Assembly (NCBI RefSeq): GCF_049446075.1
Contig: NZ_JBMSEB010000002.1
Coordinates: forward strand, 62,001 to 126,000
Direction of reading: 5' to 3'
Source of the DNA: Humibacter sp049446075
GTDB lineage: Bacteria > Actinomycetota > Actinomycetes > Actinomycetales > Microbacteriaceae
DNA length: 64,000 nt
The translations under genes and the position numbers were made by a program. Positions 50,975-58,681 of this stretch are shown here, one piece after another. Below the pieces are notes generated by a model that saw only the letters and a program-made list of their open reading frames with translations, was not told the origin of the DNA and made no database searches. How positions within the stretch are numbered: position 1 is the first letter of the stretch; each line of letters opens with the position of its first letter.

Positions 50975-51924
50975 TCGTCGACCCCCTTCCGGTTCATGTA
51001 CAGATAGACGATCGCGAACAGCAGCGAGATCACGATCAGCACATTGCTGATGGCCGCGCCCTGACCGAACGCGAACTGCACGAACGAGTTCTGGTAGGCC
51101 CAGGTGGCGAGGGTCTGCGTGGAGTTCGCAGGACCTCCTCCCGTCAACCCCAGGATGATGTCGACCACCTTGAGCGTGTAGACGACGCCGAGCACGATGA
51201 CCACGCTCACCACGGAGCGGATGCTCGGCCAGGTGATGTGCCAGAACGCGCGCCATCCGACTGCGCCGTCGAGCGCCGCGGCCTCGTACAGCTCCTCGGG
51301 CACGCCCTGGAGACCCGTGTAGAGGATGGTCGTGTTGAACGGGATGCCCAGCCACACATTGACCCCGATCACCGCGACCAGCGCGAGGTTCGGGCTCACG
51401 AGCCACGGCACTGCGTGCACCCCGAAGATGCCGAGGAACTGGTTGAGTGCACCGCTGCCCTGATCGAGGATCCACTTCCACACGGCGGCCGACGCGATGA
51501 GCGGGAGCAGCCACGGCAGCAGCAGAAGCGACCGCAGGAATCCGCTGAGCGGGAAATGCCGCTTGAAGAACAGCGCGAGACCGAGGCCGATCCCGAACTG
51601 CAGAACGATCGAACCGATCGTGAACAGCGCGGTGTTGATGACGGTCGTCGCGAAGATCGGGTTGCTGAAGACGTTCGCGTAGTTCGCGATCCCCACCCAC
51701 GGCGCGACGCCGGTGTAGAAGGTGGTCGTCGTGTAGTTCTGGAACGACATCACCACGTTCTGCACGATGGGATAGCCGAAGAAGACCAGCACGAACAGGA
51801 TCGCAGGTGCCACGAACAGCCACCTGGTGAGGTAGCGCATCACGCGAGGCCTTCGCCCTGGAGTCTTCGCTCGCTGTGCCGCGGCTGCCGACCTGCGATC
51901 GATGCGGGCATCCACTGAGGTCAT
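50971..51924 (-). CDS. sugar ABC transporter permease 3A (MalF type)
   Basis: A 317-residue permease. LFVAPAILFVLVFFGYPIVQN is the first helix; the EAA loop is YEAAALDGAVGWRAFWHITWP, and ILGLTGGGPANSTQTLATWAY is the MalF-type motif. AAAGGAG precedes ATG 51924. It follows the binding-protein gene after 63 bases. Confidence 0.93.
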   Translation of the reverse strand: MTSVDARIDRRSAAAAQRAKTPGRRPRVMRYLTRWLFVAPAILFVLVFFGYPIVQNVVMSFQNYTTTTFYTGVAPWVGIANYANVFSNPIFATTVINTALFTIGSIVLQFGIGLGLALFFKRHFPLSGFLRSLLLLPWLLPLIASAAVWKWILDQGSGALNQFLGIFGVHAVPWLVSPNLALVAVIGVNVWLGIPFNTTILYTGLQGVPEELYEAAALDGAVGWRAFWHITWPSIRSVVSVVIVLGVVYTLKVVDIILGLTGGGPANSTQTLATWAYQNSFVQFAFGQGAAISNVLIVISLLFAIVYLYMNRKGVDE

Positions 51925-51987
51925 ATCACGCTCCTTTGCGGGATCGGATGCCGGGCGGGCGGCACACGCCACCCGCCCGGATCGGGC

Positions 51988-53223
51988 CTACTTGTTCTGC
52001 GCCTGCGCCTGCTGGAGCGCGTCCTGCGGGCTCGCCTTGCCGGTCAGCGCCAGCTGCACGGCGGTGTAGATGGCCGTCGCCGCCTTGGGCCACTTCGGGC
52101 CGAGCTCCGCCGTGCGCGCCCTGGCGGTCTTCACCGTCTGAACGAACGCCTCGACCTGCGGGTGCGACTTCGCCCACTGCGCGGCGGACGCCTCGTCGGC
52201 CGGCACGTTGCCGGAGATCTTCGCGATCTTCAGCTGGGTTGCGGGCTTGTTGATGCACGCCACGAACTTGCCGGCGAGACCCATCTTGGTCTTGTCACCG
52301 GTGTTCGGAACGTTGTACGTCTCACCACCGAGCGGCGACGCGACCTTCTGGGAGGTGGTGCGGGTGGGGATCGGCACGCTCGCGAAGTTCAGCCCCTTCG
52401 TGGCGTTGAGCACCGGCAGCTGCCACGGGCCGTTGATCATCATGGCCGCCTTGCCTGCGACGAACTGGTTGTTGACGTCCTGCTGGCTCCAGTTCACGGA
52501 GCTCTTCGACATGGATCCGTCGTTCTGGAGGTCGACGTCGAACTGCAGCGCCTGCGCGGCAGAAGCGGTGTTGATGTTCTTCTCATCGCCTCCGTTGGTC
52601 CAGAAGAACGGCAGGAACTGCCAGGTTCCCTCGTAGGTGTTGATGTTGCTCATGGCGAAGCCGTACTGACCCTTGCTGGCATCGGTGAGCTTGAGCGCGG
52701 CGGCCTTCAGCTCGTCCCAGGTCTTCGGAGGCGTGACGCCTGCGGCCTTGAGCATGTCCACGTTGTAGTACAGCGCGATCGAGTTGATCACGGGAGCCAG
52801 GCCGTAGACCTGACCGTTGTACGTGCCGGCCTTCACCACCGAGGGAACGTCACCGCTCGGCGCGCTCACGCCGTAGTTCTTCAGCGGCGTCAGCGCTCCG
52901 GTGGCCGCAATCTGCTGCACGTCCGGGTTGTCGAGCATGAGCACGTCTGGCAGCGTCTTCGAGGATGCCTGCTGCAGCACCTTCTGAATCAGGGATGCCC
53001 CTGCGATGTGCACCGGGTTCACCTTGACGCCGATCGAGGTTCCGCACTCCTTGTAGATGGAGTTGTACCCGCTCATGCTTGGGTTGGCAGAGTAGTAGTC
53101 CTCGACGGTCAACGTCTGCCCGCTGCCCGTGCTCGAGCCGGTCGAGCCTGATGAACAGGCCGCCAGCGATAGTGACACGGCGGCCGCACCTGCGATCGCC
53201 GCGATGACGCGTGACTTCTTCAC
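51988..53223 (-). CDS. sugar ABC transporter substrate-binding lipoprotein 3
   Basis: A 411-residue family-1 binding protein; the signal peptide ends in the lipobox LAAC (Cys23) followed by a Ser/Gly/Thr linker. PDVLMLDNPDVQQIAATGAL, PPKTWDELKAAALKL and FVAGKAAMMINGPWQLP are classic segments of oligosaccharide-binding proteins. GTG 53223 has AAAGGAG 7 bases upstream. It is first in the operon running to the GH95 gene, so a fucosylated oligosaccharide is a reasonable ligand (inference). Confidence 0.92.
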   Translation of the reverse strand: MKKSRVIAAIAGAAAVSLSLAACSSGSTGSSTGSGQTLTVEDYYSANPSMSGYNSIYKECGTSIGVKVNPVHIAGASLIQKVLQQASSKTLPDVLMLDNPDVQQIAATGALTPLKNYGVSAPSGDVPSVVKAGTYNGQVYGLAPVINSIALYYNVDMLKAAGVTPPKTWDELKAAALKLTDASKGQYGFAMSNINTYEGTWQFLPFFWTNGGDEKNINTASAAQALQFDVDLQNDGSMSKSSVNWSQQDVNNQFVAGKAAMMINGPWQLPVLNATKGLNFASVPIPTRTTSQKVASPLGGETYNVPNTGDKTKMGLAGKFVACINKPATQLKIAKISGNVPADEASAAQWAKSHPQVEAFVQTVKTARARTAELGPKWPKAATAIYTAVQLALTGKASPQDALQQAQAQNK

Positions 53224-53277
53224 GAATGAGCTCCTTTGCTTCTCTTGAGAAGGTTTCCGCCATCTGGAGACAGCGAG

Positions 53278-53437
53278 GTCAAGCGCTTGACCGTTCGTTC
53301 GGAAAACTCCCTCGTGCGACCTCTCCCTGGCGGGGGAAGAGCGCGGGGGATGCTGCGTCGGTGGGCTGCGCCGAACGTGCGGAAAGTGCTTGACAGGCAT
53401 TCTGCGCATCCATCGCCCATCAAGTCAAGCGCTTTAC
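53278..53437. promoter_or_regulatory. paired LacI operators in the divergent region, with -35 overlap
   Basis: GTCAAGCGCTTGAC (53278-53291) is a perfect 14-base palindrome; GTCAAGCGCTTTAC (53424-53437) is its near copy 146 bases away. On the minus strand TTGACT (53428-53423) overlaps the second site and sits 18 bases before CAGAAT (53404-53399), a plausible promoter for the transporter operon. A DNA loop between the two sites by regulator E is the simplest reading. Confidence 0.75.
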
Positions 53438-53514
53438 TAAATCGTGACGGATCGGTGCGATACTTGCCCCGCGAGCACGAGCACGGATGCCGGCGGCGCG
53501 AATGGAGGTTGGCC

Positions 53515-54579
53515 ATGGTCACGATGCAGGAGGTCGCCGACCGTGCGAAAGTGTCCATCTCCACCGTCTCGTTCGTGGTGAACGACACCAAGCCGGTGAC
53601 GGCCGAAACGCGCGAACGCGTGCTGCGAGCCATCGAGGAGCTCGGTTACCGGCGCAACTCCATGGCCAGGGCTCTCGCGAGCCGCAAGTCGAGGGTCATC
53701 GCGCTCATCTACCCGCTGCTCGACCACAGGCACCACCATTCGTTCGTGGATGCCGCGGCGACCGCCGCCGAGGAACGCGGCTACAGCCTGGTGCTGTGGC
53801 CGATCCACAGCGACAACGTCTCGGCCGAGATCGCCTCGCTCATCCAGGCCGGATTCGCAGACGGCGTCATCCTGATGGAAGTCCAGATGGACGACGAGCG
53901 CGTGATGCACCTGCAGCAGGCGGGGGCTCCGTTCGCGCTCATCGGACGCACGCGCGAACTGGACGGGATCGACTACGTCGACATCGACTTCGAGCGCACC
54001 ATCGAGCAGGCCGTCGACGACCTGGCAGCCCTCGGACACCGCGACTTCAGCCTCGTCATCGAAGACCTTTCCGACACGCCGCTCGCCGGCTACGGCCCAC
54101 CGATCCGGACCGAGCAGGCATTCAACGAGGCAATCGCTGCGCACGGAGCCCGTGGCACCGTGCTGAGGGTGGGGCACGACTCCGCATCAGTGCTCGGGCT
54201 GACGGACGAACTCGCGAGACGGTCACCCGACTCGACCGCGGTCATCGCCATGCATGACGAGGCGGCCCTGGTTCTCGTGAACACCCTGCAGCGACGCGGG
54301 GTGCGCATCCCCGACGATATCTCCGTCGTCGGCGTGGCGACCTCCACGGCGACAGGCGACCTGTTCTCGCCGCCGCTCACCACCTATGAAGCGCCAGGCA
54401 GTCCTCTCGGCTGGCTCGCCGCGGAGGCATTGATCGCGCGGCTGGAGGGTTACGCCGACAAGCCAGTGCAGCGACGCATCGCCTGCTCGCTTCACGACGG
54501 CGGCTCCGTCGATGTCGCGGCCCCGGGACGCGCTCCCCTGACCGAGCTCCTCGGCCTCGAGTCCGTCACGCAAACCTGA
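53515..54579 (+). CDS. LacI-family transcriptional regulator E
   Basis: A 354-residue regulator. The helix-turn-helix VTMQEVADRAKVSISTVSFVVND is followed by the effector domain (IALIYPLLDHRHHHSFVDAA, STAVIAMHDEAALVLVNTL). GGAGG 6 bases before ATG 53515 sets the start. It is divergent from the third transporter operon across two strong operators and upstream of xylA on the same strand, from which it is separated by 83 bases. Confidence 0.93.
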   Translation: MVTMQEVADRAKVSISTVSFVVNDTKPVTAETRERVLRAIEELGYRRNSMARALASRKSRVIALIYPLLDHRHHHSFVDAAATAAEERGYSLVLWPIHSDNVSAEIASLIQAGFADGVILMEVQMDDERVMHLQQAGAPFALIGRTRELDGIDYVDIDFERTIEQAVDDLAALGHRDFSLVIEDLSDTPLAGYGPPIRTEQAFNEAIAAHGARGTVLRVGHDSASVLGLTDELARRSPDSTAVIAMHDEAALVLVNTLQRRGVRIPDDISVVGVATSTATGDLFSPPLTTYEAPGSPLGWLAAEALIARLEGYADKPVQRRIACSLHDGGSVDVAAPGRAPLTELLGLESVTQT

Positions 54580-54607
54580 CCTGCCGCTAGGCGAACCAGC
54601 CGGAGTC

Positions 54608-54631
54608 TGATATGTTTGGCTCCGCAACAAA
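54608..54631 (+). promoter_or_regulatory. xylA promoter region with TTTG...CAAA symmetry
   Basis: TGATATGTT (54608-54616) resembles an extended -10 (TGnTATGTT). TTTG (54615-54618) and CAAA (54628-54631) flank 9 bases over the probable transcription start, a spacing seen for ROK/XylR sites. Weak evidence. Confidence 0.35.
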
Positions 54632-54662
54632 TACTCATCAACGACGCTGAAGGACTTTTCCC

Positions 54663-55853
54663 ATGGCAGTCACGCCCACCCGCGAAGACAAGTTCTCGTT
54701 CGGTCTCTGGACCATCGGCTACAACGGCACCGACCCGTTCGGCGGTCCCACGCGGCCCCAGCTCGACGTGGTCGAAGCGGTCGAGAAGCTGAGCGAGCTC
54801 GGCGCATACGGCCTCACGTTCCACGACGACGACCTGTTCGCCTTCGGTTCGACGGATGCCGAGCGCCAGAAGCAGATCGACCGCCTCAAGCAGGCACTGA
54901 ACGACACCGGGCTCATCATCCCGATGGTGACCACCAACCTCTTCAGCGCCCCCGTCTTCAAGGACGGCGGCTTCACCTCGAACGACCGCGGCGTTCGGCG
55001 CTTCGCGCTGCGCAAGGCGCTGCGCCAGCTCGAGCTCGGAGTCGAGCTCGGTGCGAAGACATTCGTGATGTGGGGTGGACGCGAGGGTGCCGAGTACGAC
55101 TCGGCCAAGGACGTCCGTTCCGCGCTCGAGCGCTATCGCGAGGCTGTGAACCTGCTGTCGGACTACGTGCTCGACAAGGGTTACGACATCCGCTTCGCGA
55201 TCGAGCCCAAGCCGAACGAGCCGCGCGGCGACATCCTGCTGCCGACGCTCGGTCACGCGCTCGCGTTCATCGACTCGCTCGAGCACCCGGAGCTCGTGGG
55301 TCTCAACCCCGAGGTGGGCCACGAGCAGATGGCCGGCCTCAACTTCGCCGCTGGCATCGCTCAGGCGCTGTACCACGGCAAGCTGTTCCACATCGACCTG
55401 AACGGTCAGCGCGGCATCAAGTACGACCAGGACCTGGTGTTCGGTCACGGCGACCTGCACAACGCGTTCGCGCTCGTCGACCTGCTGGAGAACGGCGGGA
55501 TCGCCGGCGTGCCCGCCTACGACGGCCCGCGTCACTTCGACTACAAGCCGTCGCGCACCGAGGACATCAACGGTGTGTGGGATTCCGCTGCCGCCAACAT
55601 GCGCACGTACCTGCTGCTCAAGGAGCGGGCCGCCGCATTCCGTGCGGACCCCGAGGTGCAGGAGGCGCTCGAGGCGGCCCGCGTCGCGGAGCTCGCGCAG
55701 CCAACGCTCAACGAGGGCGAGGGCTACGAGCAGCTGCTCGCCGACCGCAGCGCGTTCGAGGACTTCGACACGGACTCGTACTTCGGCGGCAAGGGCTACG
55801 GTTTCGTTCGCCTGCAGCAGCTGGCCACCGAGCACCTGCTCGGCGCCCGCTGA
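54663..55853 (+). CDS. xylA: xylose isomerase
   Basis: A 396-residue class I (actinobacterial, short N-terminus) xylose isomerase that converts D-xylose to D-xylulose and also isomerises glucose. H54 and D57 in FHDDDL, E181 and K183 in IEPKPNEPRGD, and HIDLNGQRGIKYDQD carry the catalytic and two-metal ligands at the usual Arthrobacter/Streptomyces numbering. GAAGGA precedes the ATG. It processes the xylose released by the alpha-xylosidase and GH3 enzymes encoded 20 kb away. Confidence 0.98.
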   Translation: MAVTPTREDKFSFGLWTIGYNGTDPFGGPTRPQLDVVEAVEKLSELGAYGLTFHDDDLFAFGSTDAERQKQIDRLKQALNDTGLIIPMVTTNLFSAPVFKDGGFTSNDRGVRRFALRKALRQLELGVELGAKTFVMWGGREGAEYDSAKDVRSALERYREAVNLLSDYVLDKGYDIRFAIEPKPNEPRGDILLPTLGHALAFIDSLEHPELVGLNPEVGHEQMAGLNFAAGIAQALYHGKLFHIDLNGQRGIKYDQDLVFGHGDLHNAFALVDLLENGGIAGVPAYDGPRHFDYKPSRTEDINGVWDSAAANMRTYLLLKERAAAFRADPEVQEALEAARVAELAQPTLNEGEGYEQLLADRSAFEDFDTDSYFGGKGYGFVRLQQLATEHLLGAR

Positions 55854-55900
55854 CCCGAGGCCGCGCGTCAGCGCAAGCCACAGGCACAATCGGCCTTCGC

Positions 55901-55961
55901 CCGCGTGCCGTCATTTCGGCCGTCATGCTCCGGCGTGACGACGGTAAGTGACGGCACGCGG
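55901..55961 (+). other. long hairpin between xylA and xylB
   Basis: Thirteen-base perfect arms CCGCGTGCCGTCA (55901-55913) and its complement (55949-55961) enclose 35 bases that hold a further partial repeat (ccgtcatgc against gcgtgacgacgg). No T-run. It lies 47 bases after the xylA stop and 31 before xylB; it may stabilise the xylA mRNA end or reduce xylB expression. Confidence 0.6.
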
Positions 55962-55992
55962 TCGGCCCCCAGCACAGAGGAAGAGGGATGAC

Positions 55993-57468
55993 ATGACCCT
56001 GATCGCCGGCGTCGACTCGTCGACGCAGAGTTGCAAGGTCGTCATCCGCGACCTCGAGACGGGCGCGCTCGTGCGCTCCGGCCGCGCGACGCATCCGGAC
56101 GGCACAGAGGTCGACCCGGCCGAGTGGTGGTCGGCGCTGGGCAGGGCCATCGCCGACGCGCGCGGCCTCGACGACGTCGCGGCGGTCTCGATCGCGGGTC
56201 AGCAGCACGGCATGGTCGTGCTGGATGCCGATGGGCGCGTCATCCGTCCGGCGCTGCTCTGGAACGACACGCGAAGCGCAGCGGCTGCCGCGGCGCTAAC
56301 CGAGGAGGTCGGTGCGGGCGAATACGCCATGCGCGCCGGCTCCGTGCCTGTCGCGTCGTTCACGGCCACCAAGCTGCGCTGGCTGCGGGATGCCGAGCCG
56401 GAGAACGCTGCGCGCGTCGCGGCCGTGGCTCTGCCGCACGATTGGCTGACCTGGCGCCTGCTCGGGTACGGCCCGGCTGACGAGTCCCCGCTCGGTCCTC
56501 AGCTGGATGCCATGGTGACCGACAGATCGGATGCCTCCGGCACGGCATATTGGTCGCCCGCCGCAGAGGACTACGACCTCGGGCTGTTCGAGCTGGCACT
56601 CGGGCGTGCAGCGCGGGTCGCCGGGAACGGCGATGCGGCATCCGGCGCCGTCGTGCTCCCGCGCGTGCTCGGGGCAGCAGGCGCAGCGGGCACCACCGTG
56701 GCCCAGAGCGGCACCGTCACGGTTCCCGGCGGCGTGCTCGTCGGACCGGGAGCCGGTGACAACGCAGGGGCCGCGCTCGGGCTGGGTGCGGCATCCGGAG
56801 ACGTCATCGTCTCACTGGGCACGAGCGGCACTGTGTTCGCCGTGACCGACACCTCTGTGCCCGATCCGACTGGCTCGGTCGCGGGCTTCGCGGATGCCAC
56901 CGGCCGCTTCCTGCCGCTCGTCGCCACCCTGAACGCAGCGCGCGTGCTCGGCACGGTGGCTGATCTGCTCGACGTGGACTTCGACGAGTTCGCCGAGCTG
57001 GCGCTGCGCGCGCCCGCAGGCTCGGAGGGCGTCGTGCTCGTGCCGTATTTCGAGGGCGAGCGCACACCGAATCTTCCCGACGCACGTGCGAGCGTGCACG
57101 GGCTGTCCATCGCGTCGAGCCGCCGGGAGAACCTGGCGCGGGCGGCGGTCGAGGGCATGCTCGGCGGCCTGGCGGCCGGACTCGACGCCGTGCGCGCCGT
57201 CGGGGTGCGCGAGCAGCGGCTTCTGCTGATCGGCGGCGCCTCGCTCAACCCGGCGGTGCAGGCGGTGGCCGCGCAGGTCTTCGACGCGCCGGTCGTCGTG
57301 CCTGCCCCCGGAGAGTACGTGGCGAACGGCGCAGCGGCGCAGGCAGCGTGGGCGCTCACCGGAACGCGTCCCGAGTGGACGCTCGAGGTCGTGGCAGAGC
57401 CCGAGCAGGACTTCCGGCCGGTCATCCGCCAGCAGTACGACCGGTACGCGCGCATCGCGGCGCTCTAG
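55993..57468 (+). CDS. xylB: xylulokinase
   Basis: A 491-residue FGGY-family kinase making xylulose-5-phosphate. GVDSSTQSCKVVI is the N-terminal phosphate loop, SIAGQQHGMVVLD contains the xylulose-binding block, GDNAGAALGLGAASGDVIVSLGTSG the ATP region, and GMLGGLAAGLDAV the C-terminal motif. ATG 55993 has a purine-rich GAGGGA upstream. It follows xylA in the same direction. Confidence 0.96.
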   Translation: MTLIAGVDSSTQSCKVVIRDLETGALVRSGRATHPDGTEVDPAEWWSALGRAIADARGLDDVAAVSIAGQQHGMVVLDADGRVIRPALLWNDTRSAAAAAALTEEVGAGEYAMRAGSVPVASFTATKLRWLRDAEPENAARVAAVALPHDWLTWRLLGYGPADESPLGPQLDAMVTDRSDASGTAYWSPAAEDYDLGLFELALGRAARVAGNGDAASGAVVLPRVLGAAGAAGTTVAQSGTVTVPGGVLVGPGAGDNAGAALGLGAASGDVIVSLGTSGTVFAVTDTSVPDPTGSVAGFADATGRFLPLVATLNAARVLGTVADLLDVDFDEFAELALRAPAGSEGVVLVPYFEGERTPNLPDARASVHGLSIASSRRENLARAAVEGMLGGLAAGLDAVRAVGVREQRLLLIGGASLNPAVQAVAAQVFDAPVVVPAPGEYVANGAAAQAAWALTGTRPEWTLEVVAEPEQDFRPVIRQQYDRYARIAAL

Positions 57469-57548
57469 TTCCTCGAAGGCATTTGCCGATCGCCAGAGAG
57501 GTGTGCGAGCATCTGGGTGATCGTGACACGACACAGGAGGTGAGACCC

Positions 57549-57602
57549 ATGAACGCAGTATCCGAATGGGTGCTCCCCCGCAGTCCACGATCGCGCGACT
57601 GA
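57549..57602 (+). CDS. 17-residue small ORF with strong ribosome site
   Basis: AGGAGGTGA ends 4 bases before ATG 57549, the closest match to the 16S 3' end in this region. The frame encodes MNAVSEWVLPRSPRSRD and stops at 57602, 50 bases before the patatin-like gene. It is too short for family assignment; it may be a leader peptide or a true microprotein. The rest of the 184-base gap is empty. Confidence 0.4.
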   Translation: MNAVSEWVLPRSPRSRD

Positions 57603-57652
57603 GGTAGTCGTCACGGGGAGCGCCGGAAACGCGATCGCGAAAGGCGACTCCC

Positions 57653-58615
57653 ATGAACACAACACCTTCTTCCGCCGAACAGCCCGATTCGGCAACGTCA
57701 CCCAATCCGCACGAGCGAGCACTCGTCATCGCAGGCGGCGGGGCGGCGGGCAACGCCTGGGCGCTCGGCCTCATCGCCGGTCTCGCCGACGAGGGGATCG
57801 ACGTGACCGACGCCGACCTCATCGTCGGAACGTCATCCGGATCGACGGTTGCCGCCCAGATCACCAGCGGTGCGCATCCTGCAGACCTGTACGCGAGCAT
57901 CCTCGCCGAGGCTCCCCGCCCGCCGCAGGCTGGCGCAGCACAGTCTGCAAGGGGACGCGGCCCCGCTCTCTCCGGACCGAGCTATCTCGAGTGGTCGAAC
58001 GCCATCATCGGCTCCGCCGCGGATGCCTCGGACATGCGGCGCAGGATGGGCGCCGCGGCGCTCGCGAAGGATGCCTCGGACGGCGCCGACGCGGCGCGGT
58101 GGCGCAACGTGGTCGCCGCGCGGCTTACGAGCAACGAGTGGCCGGACCGCAGGGTGCTCATCCCGGCAGTCGACGCTGCCACAGGGGAACCGGTGGTGTT
58201 CGACCGGCACAGCGGCGTCGAACTGGTGGACGCCGTCGCTGCAAGCACCTCGGCGTTGACCCCGTACCCCATCGGCGAGCACAGGTACCTCAACGGCGGG
58301 TACCGACGCAGCGAGAACGCCGATCTGGCGGCCGGTTACGCCCGCGTGCTCGTGCTCTCGCCGTTCGGCGGCAGGTCGCGCATGCCGCGCGAGTGGGGCA
58401 TGGATCTGGCCACCCAGGTCGACGAGCTGCGCGCGGCCGGAAGCGTGGTCGAGACGGTCTTTCCGGATGCCGGCGCCGGCGACGTCTTCGATGCCAACGC
58501 CTTGGACCCGTCGACTCGGCTTCAGGCCGCTCGCGGAGGTCACGACCAGGGCCGCGCGCTCGCGGTGCGGCTTGCGGGATTCTGGGGCGAGCATCCGGAG
58601 CTCGGCACGCGGTGA
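57653..58615 (+). CDS. patatin-like protein with Asp-to-Asn change in the dyad
   Basis: A 320-residue patatin-like phospholipase. The oxyanion-hole loop GGGAAGNAW (28-36) and the nucleophile S61 in GTSSG are intact. The second dyad residue, normally Asp in DG(A/G), is N214 in YLNGGYR, followed by the usual ENADLAAGY segment. Start ATG 57653 has AAAGG upstream. No signal peptide. Activity is therefore uncertain: it may be a pseudoenzyme or have altered chemistry. Confidence 0.88.
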   Translation: MNTTPSSAEQPDSATSPNPHERALVIAGGGAAGNAWALGLIAGLADEGIDVTDADLIVGTSSGSTVAAQITSGAHPADLYASILAEAPRPPQAGAAQSARGRGPALSGPSYLEWSNAIIGSAADASDMRRRMGAAALAKDASDGADAARWRNVVAARLTSNEWPDRRVLIPAVDAATGEPVVFDRHSGVELVDAVAASTSALTPYPIGEHRYLNGGYRRSENADLAAGYARVLVLSPFGGRSRMPREWGMDLATQVDELRAAGSVVETVFPDAGAGDVFDANALDPSTRLQAARGGHDQGRALAVRLAGFWGEHPELGTR

Positions 58616-58681
58616 AGTCGGGGCCGGGCCGGCCTTCGGCTGACGTTCAGCCCTGGACGCGGCCCGGTCTCGAGCCACTCC

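Noticed and set aside
58624..58667. Stem CCGGGCCG/CGGCCCGG between convergent patatin and glycerate kinase genes
   Set aside because: Arms are pure G/C in a GC-rich region, the loop is 28 bases and no T-run follows; not distinguishable from background.
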